Assembly (NCBI GenBank): GCA_900491605.1
Contig: UESW01005013.1
Coordinates: 394,603 to 458,602 of the forward strand
DNA length: 64,000 bases
Direction: 5' to 3'
Source: Calamus simplicifolius
Lineage: Eukaryota > Streptophyta > Magnoliopsida > Arecales > Arecaceae
Below are positions 46,401-54,229 of this stretch, piece by piece; the stretch's first letter is position 1; each line of letters starts with the position of its first letter. The position numbers were made by a program, and so were the translations under genes. The notes beneath the pieces are model-generated. The model did no database searches. It saw nothing but the letters and a program-made list of their open reading frames with translations, and had not been told where the DNA came from.

Positions 46401-49065
46401 AGCCAATGCATATATGTATAAATTAATTACATTTAGAGACATTACCATAAGCATTGCAACATTATCAAATATTTACTTTAGCATGCCAAACTTTTACTTT
46501 TTTCTTTCTCCTCAACATCAAGCATTCTTCACTTTAACACTTTCCTCAACCCAACTTCCTCTAAAAGTATCTCCAAAATCAAAATATGCTCAAAATGTAC
46601 TTGGTAAAGACATCTTGAAGTCCTTGTCCAAAAAGGGAAAAAAAGACCATTCAAAATCTCAAATCTTTAAGAGCAAGCACCCTATTTCCATGTGATGTTG
46701 AAATATATGCAAATATACAATGGACTTCCCTGTGATATCAACGAGATCATCCTTGAACCACTCAAGCAGAATTCTAATTCTTCTCTTGCAAACCTATCAT
46801 GATTACTTAGGCGATGAAATTAGCAACAAATAAGTTGTCTCATTGACTTGAATCTCCAAAACTTCTCAACTTTCAGATCAGAAATTGCATGATCTCAGCC
46901 TGCATGCAACCTTCTTGAGTTTCCTCCAAGGGTGCATTTGGTACACAAGATTAGAAAGGGGATAGGATATTTTTAGTTCTTTCCTACATTTGTTTTCTAT
47001 GGGAATAGGACAAAAGTTTGTCCCATAGGATGGTTGATCCCATGGAAGGGAGGATTATTTATCCCATCAAAATAGATGTCTTTATTTTTATCTTGTCCGA
47101 TCACTACTTTATTTTCTTTTTTATTCTTATCTTTAGAAATGGCTACTTTTTTTTCTAAATGTATAACTGTTCGATCTGATTTCTTGTCCTATCTTCCATC
47201 AAATAAGAGATTGGATAATTTTTATCCTACTCATTCTTTATCCAATCCAATCTGCCCCTTTATCTAATCATGTCTTGCATACCAAATGCGGCCAAAGATT
47301 TTATTTGGGCAAAAAAATATAATTTGATGGGTAGTGATTCCAATATTACAAATTGGGCAAACAAATTATGTAATTAAGCATTGATTACATATATAAGCAG
47401 AAGCAACTCTCATCATCAGCATAATAATAATAATATTATTATTATTATTTAGAAAGTGGGTAGAGGTACAGTTTTTGAGGAGATTAGGAAGGGTATGCAG
47501 CACCTTAACAAGAAAATTCTAGATACTAAGAATTTATAGTATAATTACTCTTGCTGAATTTGTGATACATGTAAGCATGTTATCTAGAACTTAGCAAAAA
47601 GTATCCATTATAAAATCAATGAAATATAAAGAAGAAACCTAGTAAACAACAATGATGATTGATATATTAAAAAAAAAAAAAAAATTCAAAGATGTTTGTC
47701 TTGTGCATATTTTCATGAGCCCCTCTTTCATGCACATTTAGAAGATGCAAAAAATAATCAAAGATATCTTTACTTTGTGCATAATTTTCTAAGCATCTTC
47801 TTTCATGCATATTGAGAAGCTTCTTTTGAATCACATATCTTATACTTATTGATAACACTTGATAAATAAGTCCTATATGTCATTCGCATTGCTCAAGCTG
47901 ACTCTGGTTCTTCTAATACCAATGCCTCCATCTCAATGCAAAAGAATTTCATTTTTAATCTAAAATTGAGAAATGCTATGAGGTCCAACTATCATACCTT
48001 AAAATAATAAAATAAATAGATAAATCGTAGCATGCGGCATGAGGGCATTGGCACCACATAAGAGGTTGGTTTGATAGAGTTAAGGTTGTGGTTTGAAAAA
48101 CCAACTTTGCATGTCACGTGGCAGAGGAACCTATTTTTTTTTTTTTTTTCGTTTTTAGTACCTATGTTGGGCCCTAAAGCATTTTTGCGTATAATATGCT
48201 ATTAATGTATCAAATTTCTCACACTAAGAATCTATAATCAAGTAAAGTTCATGGTTTTTACGCATTTCCTTTTCAAACAGGCATTCTGCTTCACCAATCA
48301 ATTACTTACCATCCCATCTAACAAATACTGTAAGTTATAAAAATTGGCGCAACTTCATCGGAGTAAACAAAGGAACAGATTGTTCCGGGTGTTCTTACCA
48401 GAAGAGAAACATCCGTCAGTGCATTAATCCCATCCAACATACTACGTAAGTTTGACAGCTTTTGAATTCATATGGGTTAAAGATAAGACATCTATACTAA
48501 ACATATCTTAGTGTCAACTTTTGTAACGAATCTAATAGGTTGGGTGAATGATGAATCCAAGAGAAGTGCAGAAGACCAAAAACACAACCTACATGACATG
48601 AATACAAACTCTAAGCAAAACGACACTCAAAGTTATAAAACGGCACAAATTTAACCAATCCACTCCATCCCCATGTGGATGACTTCGTTGAACCGAAACA
48701 TTTACGATCGAACACCTTGTTTGGCAACGTAACATGAGAACAAAACAATTGCATTCCTCGTCTCGTACCATGATGAAAAAAACAAAGAAGGGGAAGCTGA
48801 AGAACAGAGGGCACGGCAAGACCTGGTGCTTGTAAAGCTCTTCGTTAAATATGTCCTCCAGAGTCCAAGATAACACCAAATCCAACAGGTCCGGGGGCAG
48901 CTTTACCTTGCCATGACCACCTTCACTTCCGGGGCCAACCGTTTCGTCGTCCACCTCTGCATCGAAACAAAGAGCACAAGCAGAGAGTTATTTTGCTATC
49001 CACTTCTAATTAATACCTCCATTGAACTCCTCTTAGCATATAATTCTCCGTCACGACCTACCCAT
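9437..49065 (-). CDS. Double-helicase protein (Sen1/UPF1-like + UvrD/Rep-like), TRANK1-like family
   Basis: Exons, minus strand: 49065-49062, 48956-48823, 40330-39797, 39337-38201, 38109-37779, 35231-34979, 34850-34637, 30526-30180, 28999-28463, 24392-23189, 23107-22757, 22646-22409, 13785-11117, 10935-10796, 9815-9437. Every junction is GT-AG with matching phase, and the total is 8472 nt (2823 aa). Helicase 1 has GPPGTGKT (276-283), DEAS (565-568), GDENQL (591-596), QYRMHP (631-636), SIDGFQG (about 756) and NVALTRAR (791-798). Helicase 2 has GRSGTGKT (1083-1090), DEVQD (1376-1380), GDTAQT, NFRTH, a KGLEFQ motif and VAITRTR. A helical region follows, with TPR-like ERAGDDYREKWARAAGL, and the tail is KGKGKGKRKK. 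The family is annotated in plants as 'TPR and ankyrin repeat-containing protein 1-like'. I see no ankyrin repeats. The substrate is unknown; RNA/DNA unwinding is inferred from the motifs. Confidence 0.93.
9816..10795 (-). other. Intron 14
   Basis: 980 bp, A/T-rich, GT-AG. No mobile element or other feature recognised. Confidence 0.8.
10796..10935 (-). CDS. Coding exon 14
   Basis: Residues 2652-2698: LEVEAAGHIIDYATTRLKHK followed by LSQFLDHSR, helical. Acceptor TGTTTTAG at phase 0; donor GTTAGT. Joins the last exon through a split Ser codon. Confidence 0.88.
11117..13785 (-). CDS. Coding exon 13: long helical C-terminal region
   Basis: Residues 1762-2651, the largest exon (2669 nt, open throughout). 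It begins with TPR-like CGASRLESAGDCFAMAKCW and continues as a Leu-rich helical scaffold with no catalytic motif I recognise. Acceptor CCTAGCAG; donor GTATGT. The preceding intron is 8.6 kb. Confidence 0.94.
15640..16015. repeat. GGT/GGN-rich low-complexity block
   Basis: Dense GGTGG and GGCGG runs on the plus strand (CCACC on the minus) with no constant period. It yields spurious Gly- or His/Pro-rich open frames that are not genes. The unusual G-richness gives potential for G-quadruplex formation on the non-template strand of the gene. Confidence 0.8.
16097..16214. repeat. 46-bp tandem repeat, about 2.5 copies
   Basis: Copies start at 16097, 16143 and 16189 (AGTGTGGAGGAAAGAATCAT...). A further partial copy lies at 16024-16048. 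Differences between copies are only one or two bases, so the expansion looks recent. Confidence 0.92.
19463..19595 (+). mobile_element. Severely truncated LINE tail with target-site duplication
   Basis: The insert at 19482-19576 reads ...GAGCAAAGTGGAGGAAGCAG...GCCGACCCCATGTAGTTGGG...GTTAAGTTGAGTTG. It is flanked by ATATGAGTAATCAAAATTT (19463-19481) and ATATGAGCAGTCAAAATTT (19577-19595), a 19-bp duplication with two mismatches. The same 3' tail, in degenerate form, closes the LINE at about 40800. Confidence 0.75.
21090..22160. repeat. Degenerate dispersed repeat with GGTTTGGT/ACCAAACC phrases
   Basis: Repeated phrases such as TTTGGTACATCGGTTTGAGG and CCGAACCGCCC recur here and at 20100-20180, 25170-25340, 27030-27200 and 31720-32470 in either orientation. 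They look like old copies of one intronic repeat family whose type I cannot name. Within it lie a (C)11(TC)n microsatellite (21680-21709) and a LINE tail. Confidence 0.45.
21752..21850 (-). mobile_element. LINE-tail fragment, minus orientation
   Basis: CTTAACTCAACTCAACTCATCTAAGCC...GGGGTTGGCTACATGAATC...TCTATTTAGGACTAAG is the reverse complement of the insert at 19482. No clear target-site duplication was found around this copy. Confidence 0.6.
22409..22646 (-). CDS. Coding exon 12: TPR-like helical repeats
   Basis: Residues 1683-1761. LFNEGNFEMATLCFERAGD and LKKAAELYESIGKAENAAS read as helix-turn-helix, TPR-like units that follow the UvrD core. Acceptor GGGTGCAG; donor GTTTAA. Confidence 0.92.
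22757..23107 (-). CDS. Coding exon 11: UvrD-like motif VI
   Basis: Residues 1566-1682. DVLLYNFFGASPL and ELKQLYVAITRTRQRLWIC hold motif VI (VAITRTR), the end of the second helicase core. Acceptor TTTTGCAG; donor GTTTGT. Confidence 0.94.
23189..24392 (-). CDS. Coding exon 10: UvrD-like helicase motifs II-V
   Basis: Residues 1164-1565. Contains FDLSDLVMDLHHRL, VDFVYIDEVQDLT (motif II), FVFAGDTAQTIARG (motif III), LQQNFRTHAGVLNLAQ (motif IV) and TIMECKGLEFQ (motif V). Acceptor ATTTCCAG; donor GTAATA. Confidence 0.95.
26440..27010 (+). mobile_element. LTR-like fragment with TATA box
   Basis: A CCTATAAATAG box (about 26782-26792) is followed by a C/T-rich leader (CTCTCTACTTTTTCTCTCTA) and by TTGACTTGAGCATTACAGGGTTCCCC...CTCTAACGCTGTTCTTG. 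That phrase order is typical downstream of gypsy LTR promoters and is similar to 6640-6660 in the Tat-like LTR. The ends were not resolved. It is probably a solo or truncated LTR inside intron 9. Confidence 0.45.
28359..28457. repeat. 36-bp direct repeat at the intron 9 donor
   Basis: GACATTGGCAAATGAATGATCTAATACTGCAAACAA occurs at 28359-28394 and again at 28422-28457. The second copy abuts the exon 9 donor (GTACGT), so this is a duplication of the first bases of the intron without the donor itself. Confidence 0.93.
28463..28999 (-). CDS. Coding exon 9: UvrD-like helicase, Walker A
   Basis: Residues 985-1164. PFELTDEEEEVIHFPYSSFILGRSGTGKT carries motif I (GRSGTGKT, 1083-1090), followed by VTVSPKLCSAVKNHV (motif Ia region). 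Acceptor TGTATTAG; donor GTACGT at 28462-28457, which abuts a 36-bp direct repeat. Confidence 0.93.
29000..30179 (-). other. Intron 8
   Basis: 1180 bp, A/T-rich, no recognised mobile element. A short CATA-type run (ATACATACATACATAC) lies near 29406. Confidence 0.7.
30180..30526 (-). CDS. Coding exon 8: linker between the two helicases
   Basis: Residues 870-985. Helical and basic, with VLFSENFRKSFAKLKS and RVWDLLTIEETEKLVKRLDN. Conserved in full-length members of this plant family, as far as I recall. Acceptor CTGAACAG; donor GTATAG. Confidence 0.88.
31100..31370. repeat. Three tandem copies of an approximately 88-bp unit
   Basis: Units begin ATACCATTGCAAGAAACC (31100), ATACCAAAGCAAGAAACC (31187) and ATACCAAAGCAAGAAAGC (31282). 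Each ends TTTACTCATAGTTGACTACATAT. The third is preceded by an extra ATATAAAAC-type insertion. Confidence 0.9.
31521..32402. repeat. Tandem duplication of about 450 bp
   Basis: Copy 1 spans about 31521-31945 and copy 2 about 31946-32402. Aligned landmarks are ACATCAGACCAAGAATGT (31584) with ACATCAGACCAAGGATGT (32035), and GTTTGGTATGGAAGGCAAACTGA in both. Copy 2 carries an extra internal duplication of ACAAATTAAGTATTAAAGGCTAC (about 31960-32010). Confidence 0.9.
34362..34410. repeat. (TA)n microsatellite
   Basis: An uninterrupted run of about 24 TA dinucleotides in intron 7. Confidence 0.96.
34637..34850 (-). CDS. Coding exon 7: C-terminal edge of helicase 1
   Basis: Residues 798-869. HCLLIVGNGETL continues from motif VI, followed by WEALVCSAKNRGCYFDAD, the usual end of Sen1-type cores ('W..lv..A..R'). 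Acceptor TGTTTCAG; donor GTATTT. Confidence 0.92.
34979..35231 (-). CDS. Coding exon 6: SF1B motifs V and VI
   Basis: Residues 714-798. Contains IASPYPAQVSAIQ, SIDGFQGGEEDVMIIS (motif V) and NVALTRAR (motif VI), completing the first helicase. Acceptor TTTTGTAG; donor GTGTGG. Confidence 0.94.
35232..37778 (-). other. Intron 5 (2.5 kb)
   Basis: Includes an AT/TAA-rich palindromic block (35985-36170). About 35715 (GGTGTTTGGTATGGGG) and 36352 (ATCATACCAAATATTG) resemble MITE-like ends in inverted orientation but were not resolved further. Nothing else recognised. Confidence 0.55.
37779..38109 (-). CDS. Coding exon 5: SF1B motif IV
   Basis: Residues 604-714. Starts DSEAAGLGRSLFQRL and contains QYRMHPSI, the motif IV signature of the UPF1/Sen1 group. 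Acceptor CTACTAG; donor GTACAT. Confidence 0.93.
38201..39337 (-). CDS. Coding exon 4: SF1B helicase core, motifs I-III
   Basis: Residues 225-603. Contains the Q-motif-like LNDSQISAIL, Walker A GPPGTGKT, motif Ia (TCTPTYVSV), motif II IDEAS and motif III GDENQL. A helical insert between Ia and II (about 330-510) is typical of Sen1/UPF1-like proteins. Flanked by acceptor CTGACAG and donor GTATCA. Confidence 0.95.
39338..39796 (-). other. Intron 3
   Basis: 459 bp, GT-AG (GTATGT...CTGACAG). No recognised feature. Confidence 0.8.
39797..40330 (-). CDS. Coding exon 3: N-terminal domain of helicase 1
   Basis: Residues 47-224. Begins IVKIPETFPSVDSYMWSYV after the acceptor TTCATTCAG and ends SPHSS before GTATGT. 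This is the conserved pre-helicase region (VFPLLEETRA, SSMETILDAP). Relative to the duplicated partial copy upstream (40474-40719) it lacks three codons at VSIE(EEK)PFGKL. Confidence 0.9.
40094..40843 (-). repeat. Tandem duplication covering part of exon 3 and the LINE 3' end
   Basis: The segment starting ATAAGGAATCGGTTTATGAA at 40094 recurs at 40474. The end ACTAATTAAAGTTGGCTATATG...CTTTTTCTTC lies at 40411-40453 and 40801-40843, an offset of 380-390 bp. The upstream copy has nine extra exon bases and one extra A in the intron. Between the copies, 40444-40475 repeats CTTCCAGGAGCGAACTCTCATGTCAT a third time, which suggests template switching. Confidence 0.93.
40474..40719 (-). pseudogene. Partial duplicate of exon 3 (candidate poison exon)
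   Basis: It keeps the acceptor TTCATTCAG before ATTATGAAGATTCC (40719) and encodes the same IMKIPETFPSVDSYMWSYVF start. It breaks after KPIPYD, then reads MRVRSWKKKDSYSQL and a stop, so it has lost the rest of the exon and its donor. It retains EEK at VSIEEEKPFGKL, which the working exon lacks. If spliced in after exon 2 it would truncate the protein at about 140 residues. Skipping it restores the full frame. Confidence 0.85.
40800..42796 (-). mobile_element. Degenerate LINE (L1-type reverse transcriptase) fragment
   Basis: On the minus strand, from about 42760 to 40850, broken frames carry the signature order of a plant LINE reverse transcriptase: VWKYLGDVEVKF, YKDKDDIQNC, YYSIKLMNH, (foldback insertion), a RRSTIEAIFLL piece, then EEKEIPIRYINIIKI, TSELSITVGLHQGFSL, FALVMDELTRHIQND and LFADEI. 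The catalytic FADD is now FADE, and many stops are present. The 3' part resembles KAGWMK, LKEKFYRT and YGIECWVV. The 3' end at about 40800 (CTAATTAAAGTTGGCTATATGAATCC) lies beside exon 3. The 5' part is truncated. Confidence 0.85.
42005..42522. mobile_element. Foldback (long inverted-repeat) element inserted in the LINE
   Basis: Left arm about 42095-42295 and right arm 42314-42522, separated by an 18-bp spacer. The inner arms read GCGGGTTGTCACCCTAGCC (42277-42295) and GGCTAGGGTGACAACCCGC (42314-42332), and pairing extends outward about 200 bp with mismatches. The left side has about 85 bp more that I cannot pair. It interrupts the LINE reverse transcriptase between YYSIKLMNH and the next conserved segment, so it arrived after the LINE. 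No transposase is encoded. Confidence 0.8.
42780..42862 (-). mobile_element. 49-bp LINE-tail insertion with 17-bp target-site duplication
   Basis: AAATTATCTATATGATT at 42780-42796 is repeated exactly at 42846-42862. Between them 42797-42845 is the reverse complement of GCCGACCCCATGTAGTTGGG...GTTAAGTTGTTGAG, the same 3' tail as at 19482 and 21752. This is a near-complete 5' truncation of a LINE insertion. Confidence 0.88.
43879..45128 (+). mobile_element. Candidate solo LTR
   Basis: Begins TGTTGGGGAGCGCGGAATACCCC at 43879 and could end ...CTATCAACA at 45128, giving TGTTG/CAACA termini. It contains GAGAGGGTATTTATAGGAC (about 44153-44171) as a promoter-like site, and a sequence composition unlike the rest of the intron. 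No 4-6-bp target duplication was visible, so the right boundary is uncertain. Confidence 0.4.
46931..47293. mobile_element. MITE with terminal inverted repeats
   Basis: The left end is GGTGCATTTGGTACACAAGA and the reverse complement of the right end is GGCCGCATTTGGTATGCAAGA. The subterminal TTAGAAAGGGG pairs with TTAGATAAAGGGG. 363 bp, non-coding, inside intron 2. Flanks are CCAAG and CAAAG; a 3-bp target duplication is possible but not secure, so Harbinger versus hAT is undecided. Confidence 0.7.
48823..48956 (-). CDS. Coding exon 2: conserved N-terminal segment
   Basis: Encodes residues 2-46, including LPPDLLDLVLSWTLEDIFNE and ending LYKHQ. This matches the conserved N-terminus of plant Sen1-like helicases ('LVLSWSLxDI'). 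The donor is GTCTTG at 48822-48817. The following intron is 8.5 kb. Confidence 0.88.
49062..49065 (-). CDS. Coding exon 1: start codon plus one base
   Basis: ATG followed by G, then the donor GTAGGT (49061-49056). Joined to the exon starting at 48956 (AGGTGGACGAC) it reads M-E-V-D-D-E-T in the frame of exon 2. I chose this start because exon 2 is preceded by a good acceptor (TTTCGATGCAG) and has no in-frame ATG of its own. The only ATG inside that acceptor is out of frame. Confidence 0.75.
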
Positions 49066-49420
49066 TCAGTGCTGCTACGTGATCCCTTCTTTTGATTTTT
49101 TCTTTCCACTTTGATTGCAGTGATGGAGAAGAGGAATGGAGATGAGAGGAGTGATTAATAAGAGGAGAAGAGATGAAATTAGGGAGATGGGACCAGGGAA
49201 GGAAGAGAGAAACGATACGGTTTACGAAGCGTTTGGTATAAAAGCAGGAGGAGAGAACGCGTACGTAGAGCCAGATCAATTCATTAAATATGATAAAAGA
49301 GTGATGTGCCCTTTCAGTTCGCTTGACGCCATTACTGAAATGGTTTCGCATTAGCCGGAAGCATGGGATGATGATGATGCTGAGCTCACTTTCTACGTCA
49401 CGAAGGATGAAATCATCTTT
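49066..49420 (-). promoter_or_regulatory. 5' leader and proximal promoter region of the double-helicase gene
   Basis: Sequence upstream of the start codon, read on the minus strand. It has pyrimidine-rich stretches (CTCCTCTCATCTCCATTCCTCTTCTCC), as is common in plant 5' leaders. I could not assign a transcription start. The only clean TATAAAAG (49239-49246) reads on the opposite strand. Confidence 0.4.
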
Positions 49421-50689
49421 TTCTAGAAAGGTAGGATGAAGCCATTATATTTTTTCCGCTACTTGAATTTAATAAATAAATCATCTTGATGTTTTAAGAA
49501 TATACTGATAGCTTTCTAAAGTAGCCAACTATATATATCTTGGAAAAAAATATAATATCTATTATTAATTAACATACGAATGCTAAGTTATCAGAAATTT
49601 GAATAGATATAGCGTAACATCCTTTCGAAATAATCAATGCTGATACTAGACTTTAACATGCTCTACTTATTTTATACGCCCAAAGCTCATAGAAAACTAA
49701 TCTATTAATCTTCATATTTTCATGTAGACCCATCTTGAATAGCTTCAATACCTCTCTATCGCTCATGTATGTTAACCCATATATATGCCACAACCTAGCA
49801 TCCAAGTTTTACACCTCAAACCTTATTAGTAACTGCATATGTTACAAGCACATATGCCACAACGAAGTAATATACAATAACTGCATATGTTATCCTTTTT
49901 TTCCTTCAACTCTTCCTACTTTACTACCGCTTATCATCTTTGCCCCTCTTTTTCATCTGCTTGGCCATTCTCAAAGCTTTTCCTATCCATGGGCATTTCA
50001 AGTCTACATTTAAGCTCTCACTATCGGTAGCTTCAATGCTAACTTCTTTGTTTAGAATATTAATTACATTTTCATGAATATTGAACGCTTCGATCTAACA
50101 TTCGCTCATAAGGTTTTTGATCAAATATAATACTTCTTTTTTTTCACTAAACTCTTCTCTATATACAAGTACTATTTCTTGTACGTTAATATTTACAACT
50201 GATATCGCGACTTTCATTGTAGGACTCTAAATAGTCCTTAACTTCCTTGATGATGATATATTTTTGAAAATTATTCTCATTTTAAACAACTTAATGCAAG
50301 TTTGTGAGTTTCAAATATAAATTTAAAATTTTATTACAAAATAATTATGATAGTTAAGCATTCTAACATTATACAATTTTTTTTTGCGAAATATCTACTT
50401 TGTTAGCTAATTGATCAATCCAAAGTTTGATAGTTTAAAAGGGAAAAGTTTGATAGAAATATGCATTGCTCTTATATGCATGCACCTCTAAGCACGTCAA
50501 AAGAAATGATGAATATGCTTGAACACATCCCTTCCAAAATATAAGGTTAATAGTTACATACTTGTACATTGCATTAAATGAAATTAGAGACATGGTCAAT
50601 AAGAGTATATAGTACAGGTACCAGGATTAGAAAGAAAATGCATGCAATTCAACCCAATCCAGACTCATTATGGATTTCAGATACTTAAG
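49421..50689. other. Intergenic A/T-rich sequence, nothing recognised
   Basis: A plus-strand open stretch at 49735-50013 repeats Tyr/His/Cys codons from a local CATATGCCACAACC-type repetition and is not convincing as a gene. Confidence 0.5.
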
Positions 50690-51946
50690 TTTTGGGTTCT
50701 GACAATATATTTTTGTCTTGAGTCATTTTATGTCCTATATTTATTTTAAATCAAGTCAAGTCTATTTTTAATTTGGTCTTGTTATGTTCAATTGAGTCTG
50801 TTGGATTCAACTTGGTCAATTTTAGTTCAAATTCGTTTGGTAATTAGTTGAGTCTTGTAAGTTAGGTCAAGTAGGGTTCAAATTAGGACCATGAAGCCTG
50901 AAGATTGAATGAGCAAACCACCTCAACTACCATAACAAGTTGGAGTGCCACATCACTATGCCTAGATGGAAACCACTTCACTCTCCATTTGGGCGCCCTT
51001 TGCCTAAATGAAAACCACTTCACCCTCCATTTGGTACCTATGCCTAAATGAAAATTACATCACCCTCATTTGGGCGCCTATGCCTAGATGAAAATCACCT
51101 TACCTTCAATTTGAGTGCCCACCCCTCCTTTTTGAACTATCAAAAAAAAGGCCAAACTTCCTTAATGACGCCCCCCCCCCTTTGATCCATGAAAGTTCAA
51201 ACATAATTTTTTCCCTTCCATTCAAATTTCAAAATTCAAAATTTTTGGTACCCACTTTTAATTTAAAAAAGGCTAGGGAAGTCTATAAATACTCAAGCCC
51301 TCTTTTAATAAGGGATGATTATGAATGAATAAAAATTTGTTATCTTCTTTTATTTGCTTGCACATTTGTCACTACGTGAGGGACAGGGTGTGAGGCCCAA
51401 CTAATCATCATTCAAGCTTTTTTTTTTTCATAGATGCCAAGCATCCATCCAAGAAGCAACCATCATCCAAGCATCAACCACTATTCAGACTTCAACCCTC
51501 CATCTAGATGTCCGCAAGATTATCCTTGATTTCAAGCTAAAGAGGAGGTTTGCCTTGCTTCTAAATCATCTACGTTAGGAGTCTCCTTTCTAAGGAGTGA
51601 TAGTCTTCAAGTTCAACCACTAATCTTTGGAATGTTGAAATTAGACCTTCACTATAAGAGTGAGAACTCAATGTTGGTAAGAGAACCCTTCCTTAACCTC
51701 TAAATTTAATTGTTTGAAGGTACTTGTCCTAGTTAGAATGGTTTTTCAACCATTAGGTCTTTTATACTTTTGATTGAAGGAAACTACATTGCGGGTAATA
51801 CAACTTTTATCTAGTAGTCTTCTACATTTTAATTATTCACTCCCTCTTATGCATGAATTTGGAAGGAGTCATTGCTTAATTTAGTTTGCTAAGTTCTTAA
51901 ATTAAAATCACATTGCATGTTTCGCATCAATTTTTGGTATCAGAGC
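50690..51946 (+). mobile_element. 5' LTR and primer-binding site of a truncated LTR retrotransposon
   Basis: TGGTATCAGAGC at 51935-51946 is the 12-base primer-binding site complementary to the initiator-Met tRNA 3' end. Upstream are CTATAAATACTCAAGCC (TATA box, about 51282-51289), a leader with GAATGAATAAAAATTTG (polyadenylation-like) and internal tandem-like phrases (GCCTAAATGAAAACCACTTCACCCTCCATTTGG, three to four times at 50960-51110). The LTR start near 50690 is approximate. No gag follows, since AT-rich sequence takes over after about 52430. Confidence 0.65.
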
Positions 51947-52429
51947 ATGGTTAACTAGGACAAGAATGATAGTTGCTGAAATTTTCTACATATTAAAAAA
52001 AAAATCATCCAACTATAGATCAGGAACTCTATAATAATATACATATTTTACTTTAGGTTTTCATATGTGTGTGCATGCGTCACTAAATTCACTTAAGGGT
52101 CATATCTCTATCTCAGATAAGGAAAGATTTCATCATCTTTCTTGGGCCCAAAACAACATCCTCATCTCGATCCCAAACCTAATTAAAATTGAGTAGAAAC
52201 CTAAAGCAAAGCTAAGGATATCCACATGGTTGAGTTTCAAGTATTGTGATGAAACTAGTGCACTCAATCCTTTAGTTATTTCTTGAAAGTGGTTTCTAAG
52301 GCTAGGGGTCCAACGACAAATGCCTTAAACAGACTTATGTTCTCTAATTAGATCTCTGTATATCTTCTCAGATTTACTATATCATTAACTCTATATCCAT
52401 GCAATGTACTAGCGAATGCTAGTTTGACC

Positions 52430-53600
52430 AATAACAAATAACTATAAATTTACATAATTTATTAAACTTATATTATTAAATTTAAAAATTTTATTTTAAA
52501 ATTTAAAATAATATAAATAAATATATGTATTAGATAAATTATTTTTAAATTTCAAAAAATTAATTGATTTGAAAATATAGATTACAAATAGACAAAATAT
52601 TTTCTTAAAAATAAAGTTTTTAAAAAACATAAACATAATTGAAAATAATAATAAGATAAATAAAAATATATTATCTAATTCCATATTATTAAATTTATAA
52701 TTTATAATTATTATTCTAAATTAAAATAAAAATTAGATAAATAAAATATATGTATTGATTATTTATTAAATTTCAAATCAAATTCAAAGATTTGAAACTA
52801 TAGATTAAAAATAGATGAAATATTTTCTAAAAATAAAGATTGTTTAAAATAGAAACAAAAACCAAAATGAAAATATAGACTTATCCTTAATTTATCTTAT
52901 TAAAATACATTATTATTTTTAGATAAAAATAAAAATTATATTAATACAAATATGTATTGGATTATTTTTAAAAATTTCAAAAAAATTGATTTAAAACTAT
53001 AAATTAAAAATATTTTTCTAAAAATAATTTTTTAAAATATATAAATGAAATCCAAAATGGAAGGTTAAAAAAGAAAAATTAAATTATTTTATTTTTTTAA
53101 AAAATAATTTATTTGAAATTATAGATTAAAAAATAGATGAAATATTTTCTTAAAAAATTTTTTAAAAAAATATAGTTAAATACAAAATGAAAATAAATAA
53201 AAAACAAATTTATATGATTTATTTAATTTTATATTATTAAATATAAATTTTAAATTATTGTTTTTAAATTCAAAAAAAAATAAGATAAATAAAATATATT
53301 TCTAAGAATATTTTAAAATTTCAAAAAAAATTGATTTGATGATTAAAAAGATGAATATTTTCCTAAAAATAGAGCTTTTTAGAAAATATAAATATTATCT
53401 AATATGGAAAACTAAAATAATGAAACAATAAGTAAACATATAGATTTTAATAATTTCTTTATTTTTTTATTATTAAATCAAAATTTTAAAGTTATTATTT
53501 ATAAATTAAAAAAAATAAGAAAAAGAAAATAAATGTACACATTAGATTACATTATTTTAAATTTTTTAAAAAATAATTGATTAGAACCATTAATGAAGAA
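52430..53600. repeat. Extremely AT-rich block of diverged tandem repeats
   Basis: About five copies of a unit of roughly 200-225 bp, recognised by the marker TAGATTAAAAATAGATGAAATATTTTCTAAAAATAAAG. Markers are near 52578, 52801, 53002, 53119 and 53337; the 53002 to 53119 spacing is shorter. The copies are strongly diverged. No coding capacity. Confidence 0.65.
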
Positions 53601-54229
53601 TGGAAAAGTATAAAAATTTATATTTGAGGAATCAAACCTAGTCTATGTTATGGAATAGTCCTATAATAACAGTTGTAAATATGAGAGAAGTTTGGAAGAA
53701 CAACAATTTAAGCGAAAAAAAAAAAACTAACTATATTAAAAGTTATTTAATGCAGCTATACACATATTGTTAAGAGAGCATGAAGCTGAGAACATCTCAG
53801 CTTTACTATGTTATAGGTGTATGTCCATGCAATGCATGAATTGATATGATTTAAATTTTAAAGAATAAAAATATATTTTTATTTTTATATAAAAAAGATT
53901 AAAATATAATTTTATCTTTTAATTTTGTGTTATAAAAGTTATAATATAATTGTGTGCGCATATGTGTGTATATACATTATATATTGCACCTAACGTACGA
54001 AATTTAAAGAAATAGATAACCTACATGAATGTTACGGTAAGCCACATAAATGTTTCTTTTCTCTTTAGTGAAGGAAGACGGTATCTTGATAAACTTCAAT
54101 TCTCAATGCCTCAAATGTCTCGAATACTTTATTTGCACAATATTTAAAAGTTATTTGGCTTCGATATCACTTGAAATATATTTTTAAAAATTTATATGCA
54201 CCCATTTGAGAATAATTATTAAATAGAAA

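Larger units (their letters stand above)
40331..48822 (-). other. Intron 2 (8.5 kb) with several nested elements
   Basis: Holds a partial duplicate of exon 3, a degenerate LINE interrupted by a foldback element, a 49-bp LINE-tail insertion, a solo-LTR-like segment (43879-45128) and a MITE (46931-47293). The stretches 42863-43878, 45129-46930 and 47294-48822 are A/T-rich and unrecognised. Confidence 0.75.

Noticed and set aside
46393..46695. 100-codon plus-strand frame
   Set aside because: A/T-rich intron sequence with no domain similarity I can name.
49136..49354. Plus-strand frame with TATAAAAG inside it, antisense to the gene's leader
   Set aside because: Overlaps the presumed 5' leader of the helicase gene. 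Composition reflects purine-rich leader complement and there is no domain.
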